Assembly (NCBI GenBank): GCA_028707105.1
Contig: JAQTUY010000103.1
Location: 1 to 5,808 of the forward strand
DNA from: Candidatus Omnitrophota bacterium
Lineage (GTDB): Bacteria; Omnitrophota; Koll11; Gygaellales; JAQTUY01
Direction of reading: 5' to 3'
Length of the DNA: 5,808 bases
A program made the position numbers and the translations under genes. Below, one piece after another: positions 1 to 5,808 of this stretch. The notes under the pieces were generated by a model that saw nothing but the letters and a program-made list of their open reading frames with translations, was not told the DNA's origin and ran no database searches. Numbering within the stretch: position 1 is the first letter of the stretch; each line of letters opens with the position of its first letter.

Positions 1-1806
1 CTCATCTGGTGGGGGACGGTAGCTTACGCGCTGTGTTTAGTTTATAAGGAATTCAGGGCATCCAGGGGCGTAAGGCACAATCAGATCAAGTATTGGCTTC
101 TGGCTTTTATAGTCGGATTTTTTGGAGGGATATTTTGTTATTTGCCGATCTTTAATATTAATTTTGTTTATCCGTATAGTATATACTTAGTGGCAATATG
201 GACGGTAATATTGTTTTTCGCGTTCGTCAAATACCACCTTTGGGAGATCGATACCGTCGCACACCGCACCTTGCTCTGGATACTTACTTCCGGCTTGATC
301 TTTATACCGGTGGCAACAGTATTATATTTTATGCGTCCGTGGCTGGTTACTTTAGGCTGGCTCCAGCTTACCCTTGTAACCGTATTATCGTTCTACGCGT
401 ACTTATATTATTATCACAAATTGCAGCCTCACATCGACCACCTTTTTCGCCGGCGTAAATATGATTATCAGACCATTTTGGGCAAAGTGGCCGAGAAGAT
501 CGTTACCAGCATTGATATCGAGGATCTGACCCGGCAGCTTTTGAATGAAGTATGCGAGGCAATGTATCTTGGCAATAGCGTGCTTTATGTCTTATCAAAA
601 AAAGAGGATAAATATTCTCTTGCGGGCAGGCGGGGATATGGAGAAGCGGACGGTATAAGGCAGCGCACATTTCTGGAGGTTTACAACGAAGAAAAAAGGG
701 ATAATCTGCCGGTAGAGCAAAGAGAGCTGGGTTGTGATAATCCGCTTTGCCGGTGGTTGATCCAGCATCGGGATATCCTGGAGTTCCAACAAGTCGAGAT
801 CGATCCGCAATACGCGCAGATCAAAGAAGAAACTTTAGTATGGTTCCGTAAACAAGAGCTGGAGTTGGTCATACCGTTAGTGTTTGAAAGTAAGGTCATC
901 GCGATTTTGGGGCTGGGCAGAAAAGAAAATCTGCAATCCTACAATTTGAAAGATCTTGAACTTTTAAAGAAACTCGGGCAGGAGGCGGGGGTAACTATTT
1001 TTAATGCCTTGCATTATGAAGATTCCCTGGAGAAGGGGAGGCTGGAAGAGGAGATGAAGATGGGCAGGCAGATACAGATAACCCTTCTTCCCCGCCAGAT
1101 TCCTCAGATAAACGGCCTGGAAGTCAGGGGTTTAATGCAGCCTGCCAAGGAGATCGGGGGAGATTATTACGATTTTATCAGTCTTCCTGATAAGGATCGC
1201 CTGGCTATAGTCATAGGCGATGTTTCCGGCAAGGGAGTGGCGGCCGGACTTTTGATGGCTATGGCAAAAACCGCTATCCATACTCTTTCGCAGGAAGGAA
1301 ATTCTCCCAAAGAAATATTATTACGCACCAACCAGATCCTGCATCAGCATATCGGCGGCCAGAAATTCATGACCCTTTTGTATATGCTCTGGGATCCCCG
1401 GTCCGGGAGTTTTACCTATTCTTCTGCCGGGCATGAGCATCTGCTTATATACAGGGCTAACCAGGATCCCGCAGCCGGCGGCGTGGTAGAGGCTATTGTA
1501 AGCGGCGGCTTCATGTTAGGTATGATGGACGATATTGGGATTTACCTGGAGGAGAAAGAGATAAAGCTTGAACCCAAAGACAAGATCCTTCTTTATACCG
1601 ATGGGGTAACCGAGGCAGAGGATCAGAACAGGGAAAGGTTCAGTCTGAGGCGGCTCAAGGAAGCCTTTATAAAGCACAGCCAGAAGCCCGCCCAGGAGTT
1701 GATGCAGGCGGTTAAGGATGATGTTTACTCATTCATCGGCACCCATCCCCAGTATGATGATATTACCCTTGTCGTGATGGAAGCGACAGAGAAAATTCTT
1801 GACTAA
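1..1806 (+). CDS. Membrane-bound GAF-SpoIIE (PP2C-type) serine/threonine phosphatase, 5' end cut by the window
   Basis: The frame is open from base 1, giving 601 residues without a start; numbering here is from base 1. A TTG at base 142 is not the start, because codons 1-47 continue the same membrane domain. About five hydrophobic segments are visible (codons 1-15, 31-50, 60-78, 90-111, 116-137). The RxxQIKYxLL...GFxGG...LP pattern followed by a KYHLWEID stretch is typical of the N-terminal 7TM sensor of bacterial histidine kinases. A GAF-like domain follows (about 165-335), then a charged helical linker (about 345-368, REIQ-LLP type) and the SpoIIE/PP2C domain (about 370-598). Likely metal-binding acidic residues are D388 (GGDYYDF), D407 (GDVSGKG), D534 (YTDGVTE) and D586/D587 (YDDIT), so the enzyme looks active. 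By analogy with RsbU it should dephosphorylate a STAS-type anti-anti-sigma protein at the inner membrane; no such partner is in the window. The input to the sensor is unknown. Confidence 0.93.
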   Translation, partial: LIWWGTVAYALCLVYKEFRASRGVRHNQIKYWLLAFIVGFFGGIFCYLPIFNINFVYPYSIYLVAIWTVILFFAFVKYHLWEIDTVAHRTLLWILTSGLIFIPVATVLYFMRPWLVTLGWLQLTLVTVLSFYAYLYYYHKLQPHIDHLFRRRKYDYQTILGKVAEKIVTSIDIEDLTRQLLNEVCEAMYLGNSVLYVLSKKEDKYSLAGRRGYGEADGIRQRTFLEVYNEEKRDNLPVEQRELGCDNPLCRWLIQHRDILEFQQVEIDPQYAQIKEETLVWFRKQELELVIPLVFESKVIAILGLGRKENLQSYNLKDLELLKKLGQEAGVTIFNALHYEDSLEKGRLEEEMKMGRQIQITLLPRQIPQINGLEVRGLMQPAKEIGGDYYDFISLPDKDRLAIVIGDVSGKGVAAGLLMAMAKTAIHTLSQEGNSPKEILLRTNQILHQHIGGQKFMTLLYMLWDPRSGSFTYSSAGHEHLLIYRANQDPAAGGVVEAIVSGGFMLGMMDDIGIYLEEKEIKLEPKDKILLYTDGVTEAEDQNRERFSLRRLKEAFIKHSQKPAQELMQAVKDDVYSFIGTHPQYDDITLVVMEATEKILD

Positions 1807-1827
1807 GATGGGTGCTTATGTTATATT
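1799..1827 (+). promoter_or_regulatory. Predicted sigma-70 promoter for the OmpA-like lipoprotein gene
   Basis: TTGACT (1799-1804) lies 17 bases before TATATT (1822-1827); each hexamer matches five of six consensus positions. The TG of an extended -10 (TGnTATATT) is at 1819-1820. The -35 box covers the last codons and stop codon of the phosphatase gene, so the promoter is partly inside coding sequence. Transcription would start near 1834 and leave a leader of roughly 70 bases. No terminator hairpin is seen between the two genes, so read-through from upstream is also possible. The call assumes that the host sigma factor recognises the standard consensus. Confidence 0.6.
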
Positions 1828-1902
1828 GAAAACCTATTCTATCCTGTTGTTTTTCCTTGAATTATAACTTGTCATTAAAACCAAAATAGGGAGGTAGGAG
1901 CA

Positions 1903-2556
1903 ATGAAGAGAGTATTTCTCGGGGGACTTATTTTCTTAATATCTTTTAGCCTTGTAGGCTGCACGATCATCTTCCAGAAGGGAAGGCGTTCGGACGCGGA
2001 AAAGATCCAGCAGCTTTCCAGCGAACTTGATGAATTAGCCCAGGCAAAGAAACTTCTTGAAAGCAGGTTAGAGCAGGAGATCGCCGATAAAGAGGTCAGT
2101 TTAAAAATGGCGGAGCGCGGGTTAGTCATTACCTTTGTCGCGGATATCCTGTTTGATTCCGGTAAGGATAAAGTAAGGTCGGAAGCGTATCCCGTATTGG
2201 ATAAGGTCGCGCGCGTTCTAAGCGAGAACATCCCCGACTATAACATCGGTATCGAGGGGCATACTGATAACGTGCCGATCAAGCATTCGGGATGGAAATC
2301 CAACTGGGAATTATCCAGCGCCAGGGCATTAAGCGTGCTGCATTATTTAGTCGATCAGAAGGGGTTAGCTCCGGTCAGGGTCCAGGCAGTCGGTTACGGC
2401 GAGTATCGTCCGGTTGATACCAATGATACCGCGGCCGGCCGTAAAGCCAACCGCAGGGTCGAGATCGTAGTATTGCCTAAGGTCACAAAAGTAAAGCAGG
2501 GTGAAGTTTCTACTGCCGGAAGCCAGCTTGAAGAGCCGGTGGAGAATTTAAAATAA
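1903..2556 (+). CDS. OmpA/Pal-family peptidoglycan-binding outer-membrane lipoprotein with coiled-coil stem
   Basis: The 217-residue protein starts at an ATG seven bases after GGAGGT (1890-1895). A basic, hydrophobic signal peptide ends in the lipobox LVGC, making C20 the predicted lipidated residue. T21 at position +2 is not the Asp retention signal known from E. coli, so outer-membrane sorting is likely. Residues 31-68 form a Glu/Lys/Leu-rich coiled coil. An OmpA C-terminal domain follows (about 73-192), with FDSGKDKV, EGHTDN, NWELSSARA and NRRVEI motifs. D122 and R141 fit the Asp/Arg pair that holds diaminopimelate in OmpA-type domains. The spacing between them, including NVPIKHSGWKSN, is longer than in Pal and resembles the MotB/OmpA variant. 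The last 25 residues are a polar tail. The expected role is tethering the outer membrane to peptidoglycan. Being a lipoprotein with no ion-channel helix, it is unlikely to be a flagellar MotB. It is followed 37 bases later by another coiled-coil envelope gene. Confidence 0.93.
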   Translation: MKRVFLGGLIFLISFSLVGCTIIFQKGRRSDAEKIQQLSSELDELAQAKKLLESRLEQEIADKEVSLKMAERGLVITFVADILFDSGKDKVRSEAYPVLDKVARVLSENIPDYNIGIEGHTDNVPIKHSGWKSNWELSSARALSVLHYLVDQKGLAPVRVQAVGYGEYRPVDTNDTAAGRKANRRVEIVVLPKVTKVKQGEVSTAGSQLEEPVENLK

Positions 2557-2593
2557 TAATCATCATCAGCAGATTTAAGGGAGAATATTCGCA

Positions 2594-2980
2594 ATGGAGG
2601 AGGGTCTCAAAAACAGGATAATACTGATCCTGGGGATACTGACCGCGATATTTTTCATTTCCACCTTGAATTCATGTATGGACGCGCGCAGGTGGAAAAA
2701 AGACAGGGACAGCGAGAAGTCTACCAGGTTTGACCTGGAGGCGAGGGCGCAGAAGTTCGAGTCGGAGAAAGCCGCCTTTGAAGACAGGATCAGGAAGCTG
2801 GATAAGTCCGCGGACAGCATAAAAGCGGAGCTTGAGAAAACCAGGGAAACTCTTTTACAGTACCAGGCGGCAAATAAGAACCTTACGGAGGAGTTGGAGA
2901 AAGTAACGAAACTAAAAGAAGCGTTGGAAGAGAACTTGAAGGAGGCTTTAGTCGGTAAGCCTTCAAAAAGATCTAAATAA
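2594..2980 (+). CDS. Small membrane-anchored coiled-coil protein of unknown function
   Basis: The product has 128 residues and is not recognised as a named family. The ATG follows AGGGAG (2578-2583) by ten bases. A short charged N-terminus (MEEGLKNR) precedes one hydrophobic segment, residues 9-27. This could be an uncleaved anchor, or a lipoprotein signal with C28 as the lipidated residue; the preceding LNS is a poor lipobox because Asn at -2 is unusual. Residues 31-118 are almost entirely Glu, Lys, Arg, Ala and Leu in heptad-like order, predicting one long coiled coil. The tail is basic (KPSKRSK). It sits 37 bases after the OmpA-like lipoprotein gene, which also has a coiled-coil stem, and very likely shares its transcript. 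A structural or partner role in the periplasm is a reasonable guess, but nothing in the sequence proves it. Confidence 0.8.
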   Translation: MEEGLKNRIILILGILTAIFFISTLNSCMDARRWKKDRDSEKSTRFDLEARAQKFESEKAAFEDRIRKLDKSADSIKAELEKTRETLLQYQAANKNLTEELEKVTKLKEALEENLKEALVGKPSKRSK

Positions 2981-2995
2981 AGGGGTGAAATAAAG

Positions 2996-3038
2996 AAAGG
3001 GATGAGCTGTAGTTTAAAAGTACGCTGTCCCTTTTTTT
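2996..3038 (+). terminator. Intrinsic terminator or leader attenuator
   Basis: AAAGGGA (2996-3002) pairs perfectly with TCCCTTT (3028-3034), and the 3' arm merges into a run of seven T (3032-3038). Inside, AGC (3005-3007) can pair with GCT (3024-3026) and GTA (3009-3011) with TAC (3021-3023), extending the stem across a small internal loop and a one-base bulge. It begins 15 bases after the stop of the coiled-coil gene, as expected for the end of the OmpA unit. The Shine-Dalgarno sequence of the next gene starts five bases after the T run, so this may be a conditional terminator instead of a full stop. Confidence 0.6.
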
Positions 3039-3042
3039 ATCT

Positions 3043-3050
3043 AGGAGGTG
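3043..3050 (+). promoter_or_regulatory. Strong ribosome binding site of the DUF4912 gene
   Basis: AGGAGGTG lies four bases before the ATG at 3055 and is a near-perfect match to the 16S rRNA 3' end. It fixes the start of the DUF4912 protein and is unusual in lying five bases after the T tract of a terminator-like hairpin. Any promoter for this gene must therefore be upstream of, or within, the hairpin. Confidence 0.75.
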
Positions 3051-3054
3051 CGGG

Positions 3055-4089
3055 ATGAAGAAACGCTTAAAGACTCTAAAAGAAGGTATCAAGAAAATAA
3101 TAAGCCGTTCGACCACTAAGATCCTGACTAAAGGCAGGAGCGCCAGGAAAGCCGTAAAGTCGGGGTTTGTCAGGAAGGCGGTTTCCAAGGCTCCGGTAGG
3201 CGTAGTTTCGACTCCCGAGGCTACCGTAAAAGAATCCAAATTCTATACGGGCGTCCAGCAGCAGGCTAAGCGGTCCTATGAGATGCCCCGCGACCTGCCC
3301 GGCGGCTACGGGGATTGCCGGATAGTATTGCAGGTACGCGACCCCTGGTGGAACCATACTTATTGGGAGGTAAATGAGTCAACTATCAACAGGTTGAAAA
3401 GCGAACTTGGCGATAGCCTGTATTATAATGCCAAGAGGGTCTTGCGTGTTTATGACGTCAGCCATGTGGTCTTCGACGGCACAAACGCTCACCGTTATTT
3501 TGATATTGAGGTCAGCGAGCATGCCACTAATTGGTATATTGAGACCGCGGGGCCCGGAAGGTCCTGGTGCGTGGACATAGGTTTAAAGCTGCCTGACGGC
3601 AGGTTCATCCTGATCGCGCGTTCCAATACGGTATATTCGCCGCTTGACGGGCCATCCTGGATTACTGACGAAGAGTGGATGGTGCCGGAAGAGATGTTTG
3701 CCCGTCTTTATGGCATGGGTTTTGGGCTCGGCAAGAGTTCTCCTGTCGGTAAAGCCTGGCAGGAAAGGATAAAGAAGGCGCTTTTCTCCGGGATCCTGGC
3801 ATCGCCCGGGATGTCGTCTATGAGCAGCCCGGTTAGGGCGCCCGGAGGAATGGCCGGCGCGCGTAAATTCTGGCTTGTGGTCAATACCGAGTTGATAGTT
3901 TACGGAGCGACTGAGCCGGATGCCAAGGTTACCGTACAAGGTAAAGACATAAAGTTAAAGCCCGATGGGACATTTAGTCTGCGTTTCTTCCTACCCGATG
4001 GTAAACAGGTGATCCCTGTGCATGCTACGTCCGCGGACGGTATCGACGAAAGAGAAATTACTCCCATAGTTACCAAGGAAACCAAATAG
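3055..4089 (+). CDS. DUF4912-domain protein with basic N-terminal tail and C-terminal Ig-like domain
   Basis: The 344-residue protein has no signal peptide or membrane segment, so it is probably cytoplasmic. Residues 1-48 are strongly basic, rich in Lys, Arg, Ser and Ala, and likely disordered or able to bind a polyanion. The DUF4912 core covers about 78-207. It opens with LPGGYGDCRIVL, followed by the aromatic motif RDPWWNHTYWEV (95-106), and ends near PSWITDEEW. A Gly/Ser/Pro-rich linker (about 225-268) leads to a beta-rich segment (about 271-338) with LIVYGATEPDAKVTVQG and PDGTFSLRF patterns, resembling an Ig-like or carbohydrate-associated beta-sandwich. DUF4912 has no established biochemical role. 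The gene is 41 bases upstream of a GH57 branching enzyme and probably cotranscribed with it, a pairing I recall from other bacteria. I infer an alpha-glucan-binding or regulatory accessory role; the exposed-looking Trp/Tyr cluster fits this but does not prove it. Confidence 0.88.
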   Translation: MKKRLKTLKEGIKKIISRSTTKILTKGRSARKAVKSGFVRKAVSKAPVGVVSTPEATVKESKFYTGVQQQAKRSYEMPRDLPGGYGDCRIVLQVRDPWWNHTYWEVNESTINRLKSELGDSLYYNAKRVLRVYDVSHVVFDGTNAHRYFDIEVSEHATNWYIETAGPGRSWCVDIGLKLPDGRFILIARSNTVYSPLDGPSWITDEEWMVPEEMFARLYGMGFGLGKSSPVGKAWQERIKKALFSGILASPGMSSMSSPVRAPGGMAGARKFWLVVNTELIVYGATEPDAKVTVQGKDIKLKPDGTFSLRFFLPDGKQVIPVHATSADGIDEREITPIVTKETK

Positions 4090-4130
4090 TTTTTTCCAAG
4101 TAACCGTAAATTAACAAAAGGGGTTATTCC

Positions 4131-5714
4131 ATGAACAAAGGTTATTTGTGCCTGGTGTTGCACACCCATCTTCCTTATGTGCGCCATCCTGAATTTGAGG
4201 ATTTCCTGGAGGAGGATTGGCTTTACGAGGCGATCACCGAGACCTATATCCCGCTGATCAATATGATGGAGAGGCTCGTAGCCGACGGGGTGGATTTCCG
4301 TCTTACATTTTCCCTTACCCCCACGCTGATAACCATGCTTGAGGATCCCCTCCTGCAGGAACGTTATTTAAAGCATATTAATAAGCTTATTGAGCTGGCC
4401 CACCGCGAGATAGAAAGGACCAGTTGGCAGCATGATTTTCAGTCGTTGGCCGTCATGTATTTAAACAGTTTTTGCAAGGCCCGCGATACTTTTGAGAAAT
4501 ACAACCGTAATCTCGTGACGGCATTCAAGAATATGCAGGATATGGGCAAGATCGAGATCATCACCTGCGGCGCTACTCACGGCTTTTTCCCGCTTATGGA
4601 TGTTTGTAAGGAGTCGGTAAGGGCTCAGCTTAAAGTAGCGGTAAGCCATTATGAGGCTGCCCTGGGAAGAAAACCGCAGGGGATCTGGCTTCCGGAGTGC
4701 GGGTATCATCCGGGGCACGATGAACTGTTAAAAGAGAGCGGCATACGCTTTTTCTTTACCGATTCGCATGGCGTCCTGCATGGTTCTCCCCGTCCTAAGT
4801 ATGGTGTTTTTGCCCCGGTGTATTGCCGCGGTACAGGCGTTGCCTGTTTTGCCAGGGACCTGGAGTCCTCAAAGCAGGTCTGGTCTTCAATAGAGGGCTA
4901 CCCCGGAGATTATTGTTACCGCGAGTTCTACCGCGATATAGGATTCGACCTGGATTTCGATTACATTAAGCCCTATATCCATCCTGACGGCATCAGGATA
5001 AACACCGGCATTAAATATTACCGTATTACCGGAAGCGAAGATAAGAAGCCTTATGATATGAACCTGGCCCGGGAAACGGCGGCTTCCCACGCGGGCAATT
5101 TTATGTTTAACCGCGAGAAACAGGTCGAGTACCTGGCTGATTTCATGGGCAAGAAGCCTATTATTGTCTCGCCTTATGATGCCGAGTTGTTCGGGCACTG
5201 GTGGTATGAAGGCCCGATGTGGCTGGAGTTCCTGATCCGCAAGATACATTTTGACCAGAAAAGCATAAAGATGATAACTCCGTCCGAATACCTGTATGAG
5301 AATCCGCGTAACCAGGTTATCACCCCGTCTTTATCCAGCTGGGGCTATAAAGGCTACGCCGAGATGTGGCTGCAGGGTACTAATGATTGGCTCTACCGGC
5401 ATCTGCACAAAGGCTCGGAAAGGATGACGGAACTGGCAAAGTCCTATTCGCACAATCACATAGACGATCTTACGCGCAGGGCCTTAAACCAGGCGCTGCG
5501 TGAATTACTTCTGGCCCAGAGCTCTGATTGGGCTTTTATCCTGGGCTCCGGCACGCATACGGATTACGCGGTGCGCCGGACCAAGGAGCATCTCTTACGT
5601 TTTACCAGGCTTTATGACGAGATAAAGGCTAACAGCGTCGATGAGTCCTGGCTTTCGGAGATCGAATACAAGGATAAGATCTTTCCGAATATAGATTACC
5701 GGGTCCATCAGTAG
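4131..5714 (+). CDS. GH57-family (DUF1957) 1,4-alpha-glucan branching enzyme
   Basis: The 527-residue protein is full length for bacterial and archaeal GH57 branching enzymes. The ATG follows AAAGGGG (4117-4123) by seven bases and puts HTHLPY at residues 11-16, where the family has it. Other conserved motifs are GATHGFFP (147-154), GIWLPECGY (184-192) with predicted nucleophile E189, and SPYDAELFGHWW (347-358) with predicted acid/base D350. A helical DUF1957-type C-terminal domain (about 405-527) contains the tryptophan-rich stretch SSWGYKGYAEMW (402-413) and NDW (418-420). GH57 branching enzymes cut alpha-1,4 bonds and rejoin the fragment through an alpha-1,6 bond, giving branched glycogen in the cytoplasm. 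No signal peptide is present. Both catalytic residues and the C-terminal domain argue for branching activity over a GH57 amylase, although activity cannot be read from sequence alone. The DUF4912 gene directly upstream is probably in the same operon. Confidence 0.94.
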   Translation: MNKGYLCLVLHTHLPYVRHPEFEDFLEEDWLYEAITETYIPLINMMERLVADGVDFRLTFSLTPTLITMLEDPLLQERYLKHINKLIELAHREIERTSWQHDFQSLAVMYLNSFCKARDTFEKYNRNLVTAFKNMQDMGKIEIITCGATHGFFPLMDVCKESVRAQLKVAVSHYEAALGRKPQGIWLPECGYHPGHDELLKESGIRFFFTDSHGVLHGSPRPKYGVFAPVYCRGTGVACFARDLESSKQVWSSIEGYPGDYCYREFYRDIGFDLDFDYIKPYIHPDGIRINTGIKYYRITGSEDKKPYDMNLARETAASHAGNFMFNREKQVEYLADFMGKKPIIVSPYDAELFGHWWYEGPMWLEFLIRKIHFDQKSIKMITPSEYLYENPRNQVITPSLSSWGYKGYAEMWLQGTNDWLYRHLHKGSERMTELAKSYSHNHIDDLTRRALNQALRELLLAQSSDWAFILGSGTHTDYAVRRTKEHLLRFTRLYDEIKANSVDESWLSEIEYKDKIFPNIDYRVHQ

Positions 5715-5720
5715 CAGTCT

Positions 5721-5806
5721 AAAGCGTAAAGCGCCTTCCTCAAGCGGGGAGGCGGGCAAAATTAAAACTTTGACGTTTAAAGTTTTAAGATCTGACTTTA
5801 CGCTTT
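5721..5806. repeat. Nested inverted repeats forming a potential three-way junction
   Basis: The outer arms AAAGCGTAAAG (5721-5731) and CTTTACGCTTT (5796-5806) are perfect 11-base reverse complements. They enclose two hairpins. The first is GC-rich, CGCCTTCC (5732-5739) with GGGAGGCG (5747-5754), carrying one G-U pair and a seven-base loop. The second is a perfect 10-base AT-rich repeat, TTAAAACTTT (5762-5771) with AAAGTTTTAA (5779-5788), also with a seven-base loop. The left arm includes a tandem TAAAGCG heptamer (5720-5733). The element lies seven bases after the branching enzyme stop codon. It may be a structured 3' UTR, a dispersed palindromic repeat or a small inverted-repeat element; no hairpin is followed by a clean T tract. 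Confidence 0.65.
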
Positions 5807-5808
5807 CG

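Noticed and set aside
142..144. TTG codon as the start of the phosphatase gene
   Set aside because: The frame is open back to base 1, and the upstream codons encode a continuous part of the same histidine-kinase-type membrane domain. There is also no Shine-Dalgarno sequence before the TTG.
198..458. Plus-strand frame of 86 codons inside the phosphatase gene
   Set aside because: It is an alternative reading of the membrane domain, with no ribosome binding site or motif.
1875..2231. Open frame of 118 codons on the minus strand
   Set aside because: It lies opposite the OmpA-like gene, is rich in Ser, Leu and Arg as antisense frames often are, and shows no domain.
1903..2556. Flagellar stator protein MotB
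   Set aside because: The OmpA domain has a MotB-like spacing, but the N-terminus is a lipoprotein signal without the channel helix and its Asp, and no motA is next to it.
3583..3939. Open frame of 118 codons on the minus strand
   Set aside because: It is the reverse of the DUF4912 coding region, has an Arg/His/Pro-rich composition typical of shadow frames and no domain.
4090..4130. Terminator or promoter between the DUF4912 and branching enzyme genes
   Set aside because: A run of T (4090-4095) follows the stop codon, but no stable stem precedes it and no -35/-10 pair was seen; the gap looks like an intra-operon spacer with a Shine-Dalgarno.
4887..5249. Open frame of 120 codons on the minus strand
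   Set aside because: It lies wholly opposite the branching enzyme, whose catalytic motifs prove the plus strand is coding, and it has no recognisable motif.
5732..5754. GC-rich hairpin as the terminator of the branching enzyme operon
   Set aside because: It is followed on the plus strand by GGCAAAATTAAAAC, not by a T tract, so it does not fit a classical intrinsic terminator; it was kept as part of the nested repeat.

Overview
The window reads as ordinary chromosomal DNA of a Gram-negative, probably uncultivated bacterium. All five genes run on the + strand, are tightly packed, and mostly have strong AGGAGG-type ribosome binding sites. An OmpA-family lipoprotein implies an outer membrane. 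The combination of a DUF4912 protein with a GH57/DUF1957 branching enzyme, a histidine-kinase-type membrane sensor joined to a SpoIIE phosphatase, and coiled-coil envelope proteins fits an Omnitrophota-like member of the PVC group or a deep-branching relative. That placement is inferred from gene content and style only, not from a phylogenetic marker.

Layout: (1) Bases 1-1806 hold the 3' part of a membrane-bound GAF-SpoIIE (PP2C) serine/threonine phosphatase; its start lies left of the window. (2) A good sigma-70-type promoter overlaps its stop codon and should drive a two-gene envelope unit: an OmpA/Pal-like lipoprotein (1903-2556) and a small membrane-anchored coiled-coil protein (2594-2980). 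(3) A hairpin plus seven-T tract (2996-3038) looks like an intrinsic terminator for that unit, but it ends only 16 bases before the next start codon, so it may also work as a leader attenuator. (4) A second unit encodes a DUF4912 protein (3055-4089) and, 41 bases later, a complete GH57 1,4-alpha-glucan branching enzyme (4131-5714). (5) The last 94 bases are non-coding and contain an 86-base nested set of three inverted repeats that folds on paper into a three-way junction.

Together the genes describe three functions: stress or partner-switch signalling at the inner membrane, anchoring of the envelope to peptidoglycan, and storage alpha-glucan (glycogen) branching with an accessory protein of unknown function. 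No mobile element, CRISPR array, tRNA or rRNA was seen. The least explained parts are the DUF4912 protein, the terminator-like leader in front of it, and the structured element at the right end.
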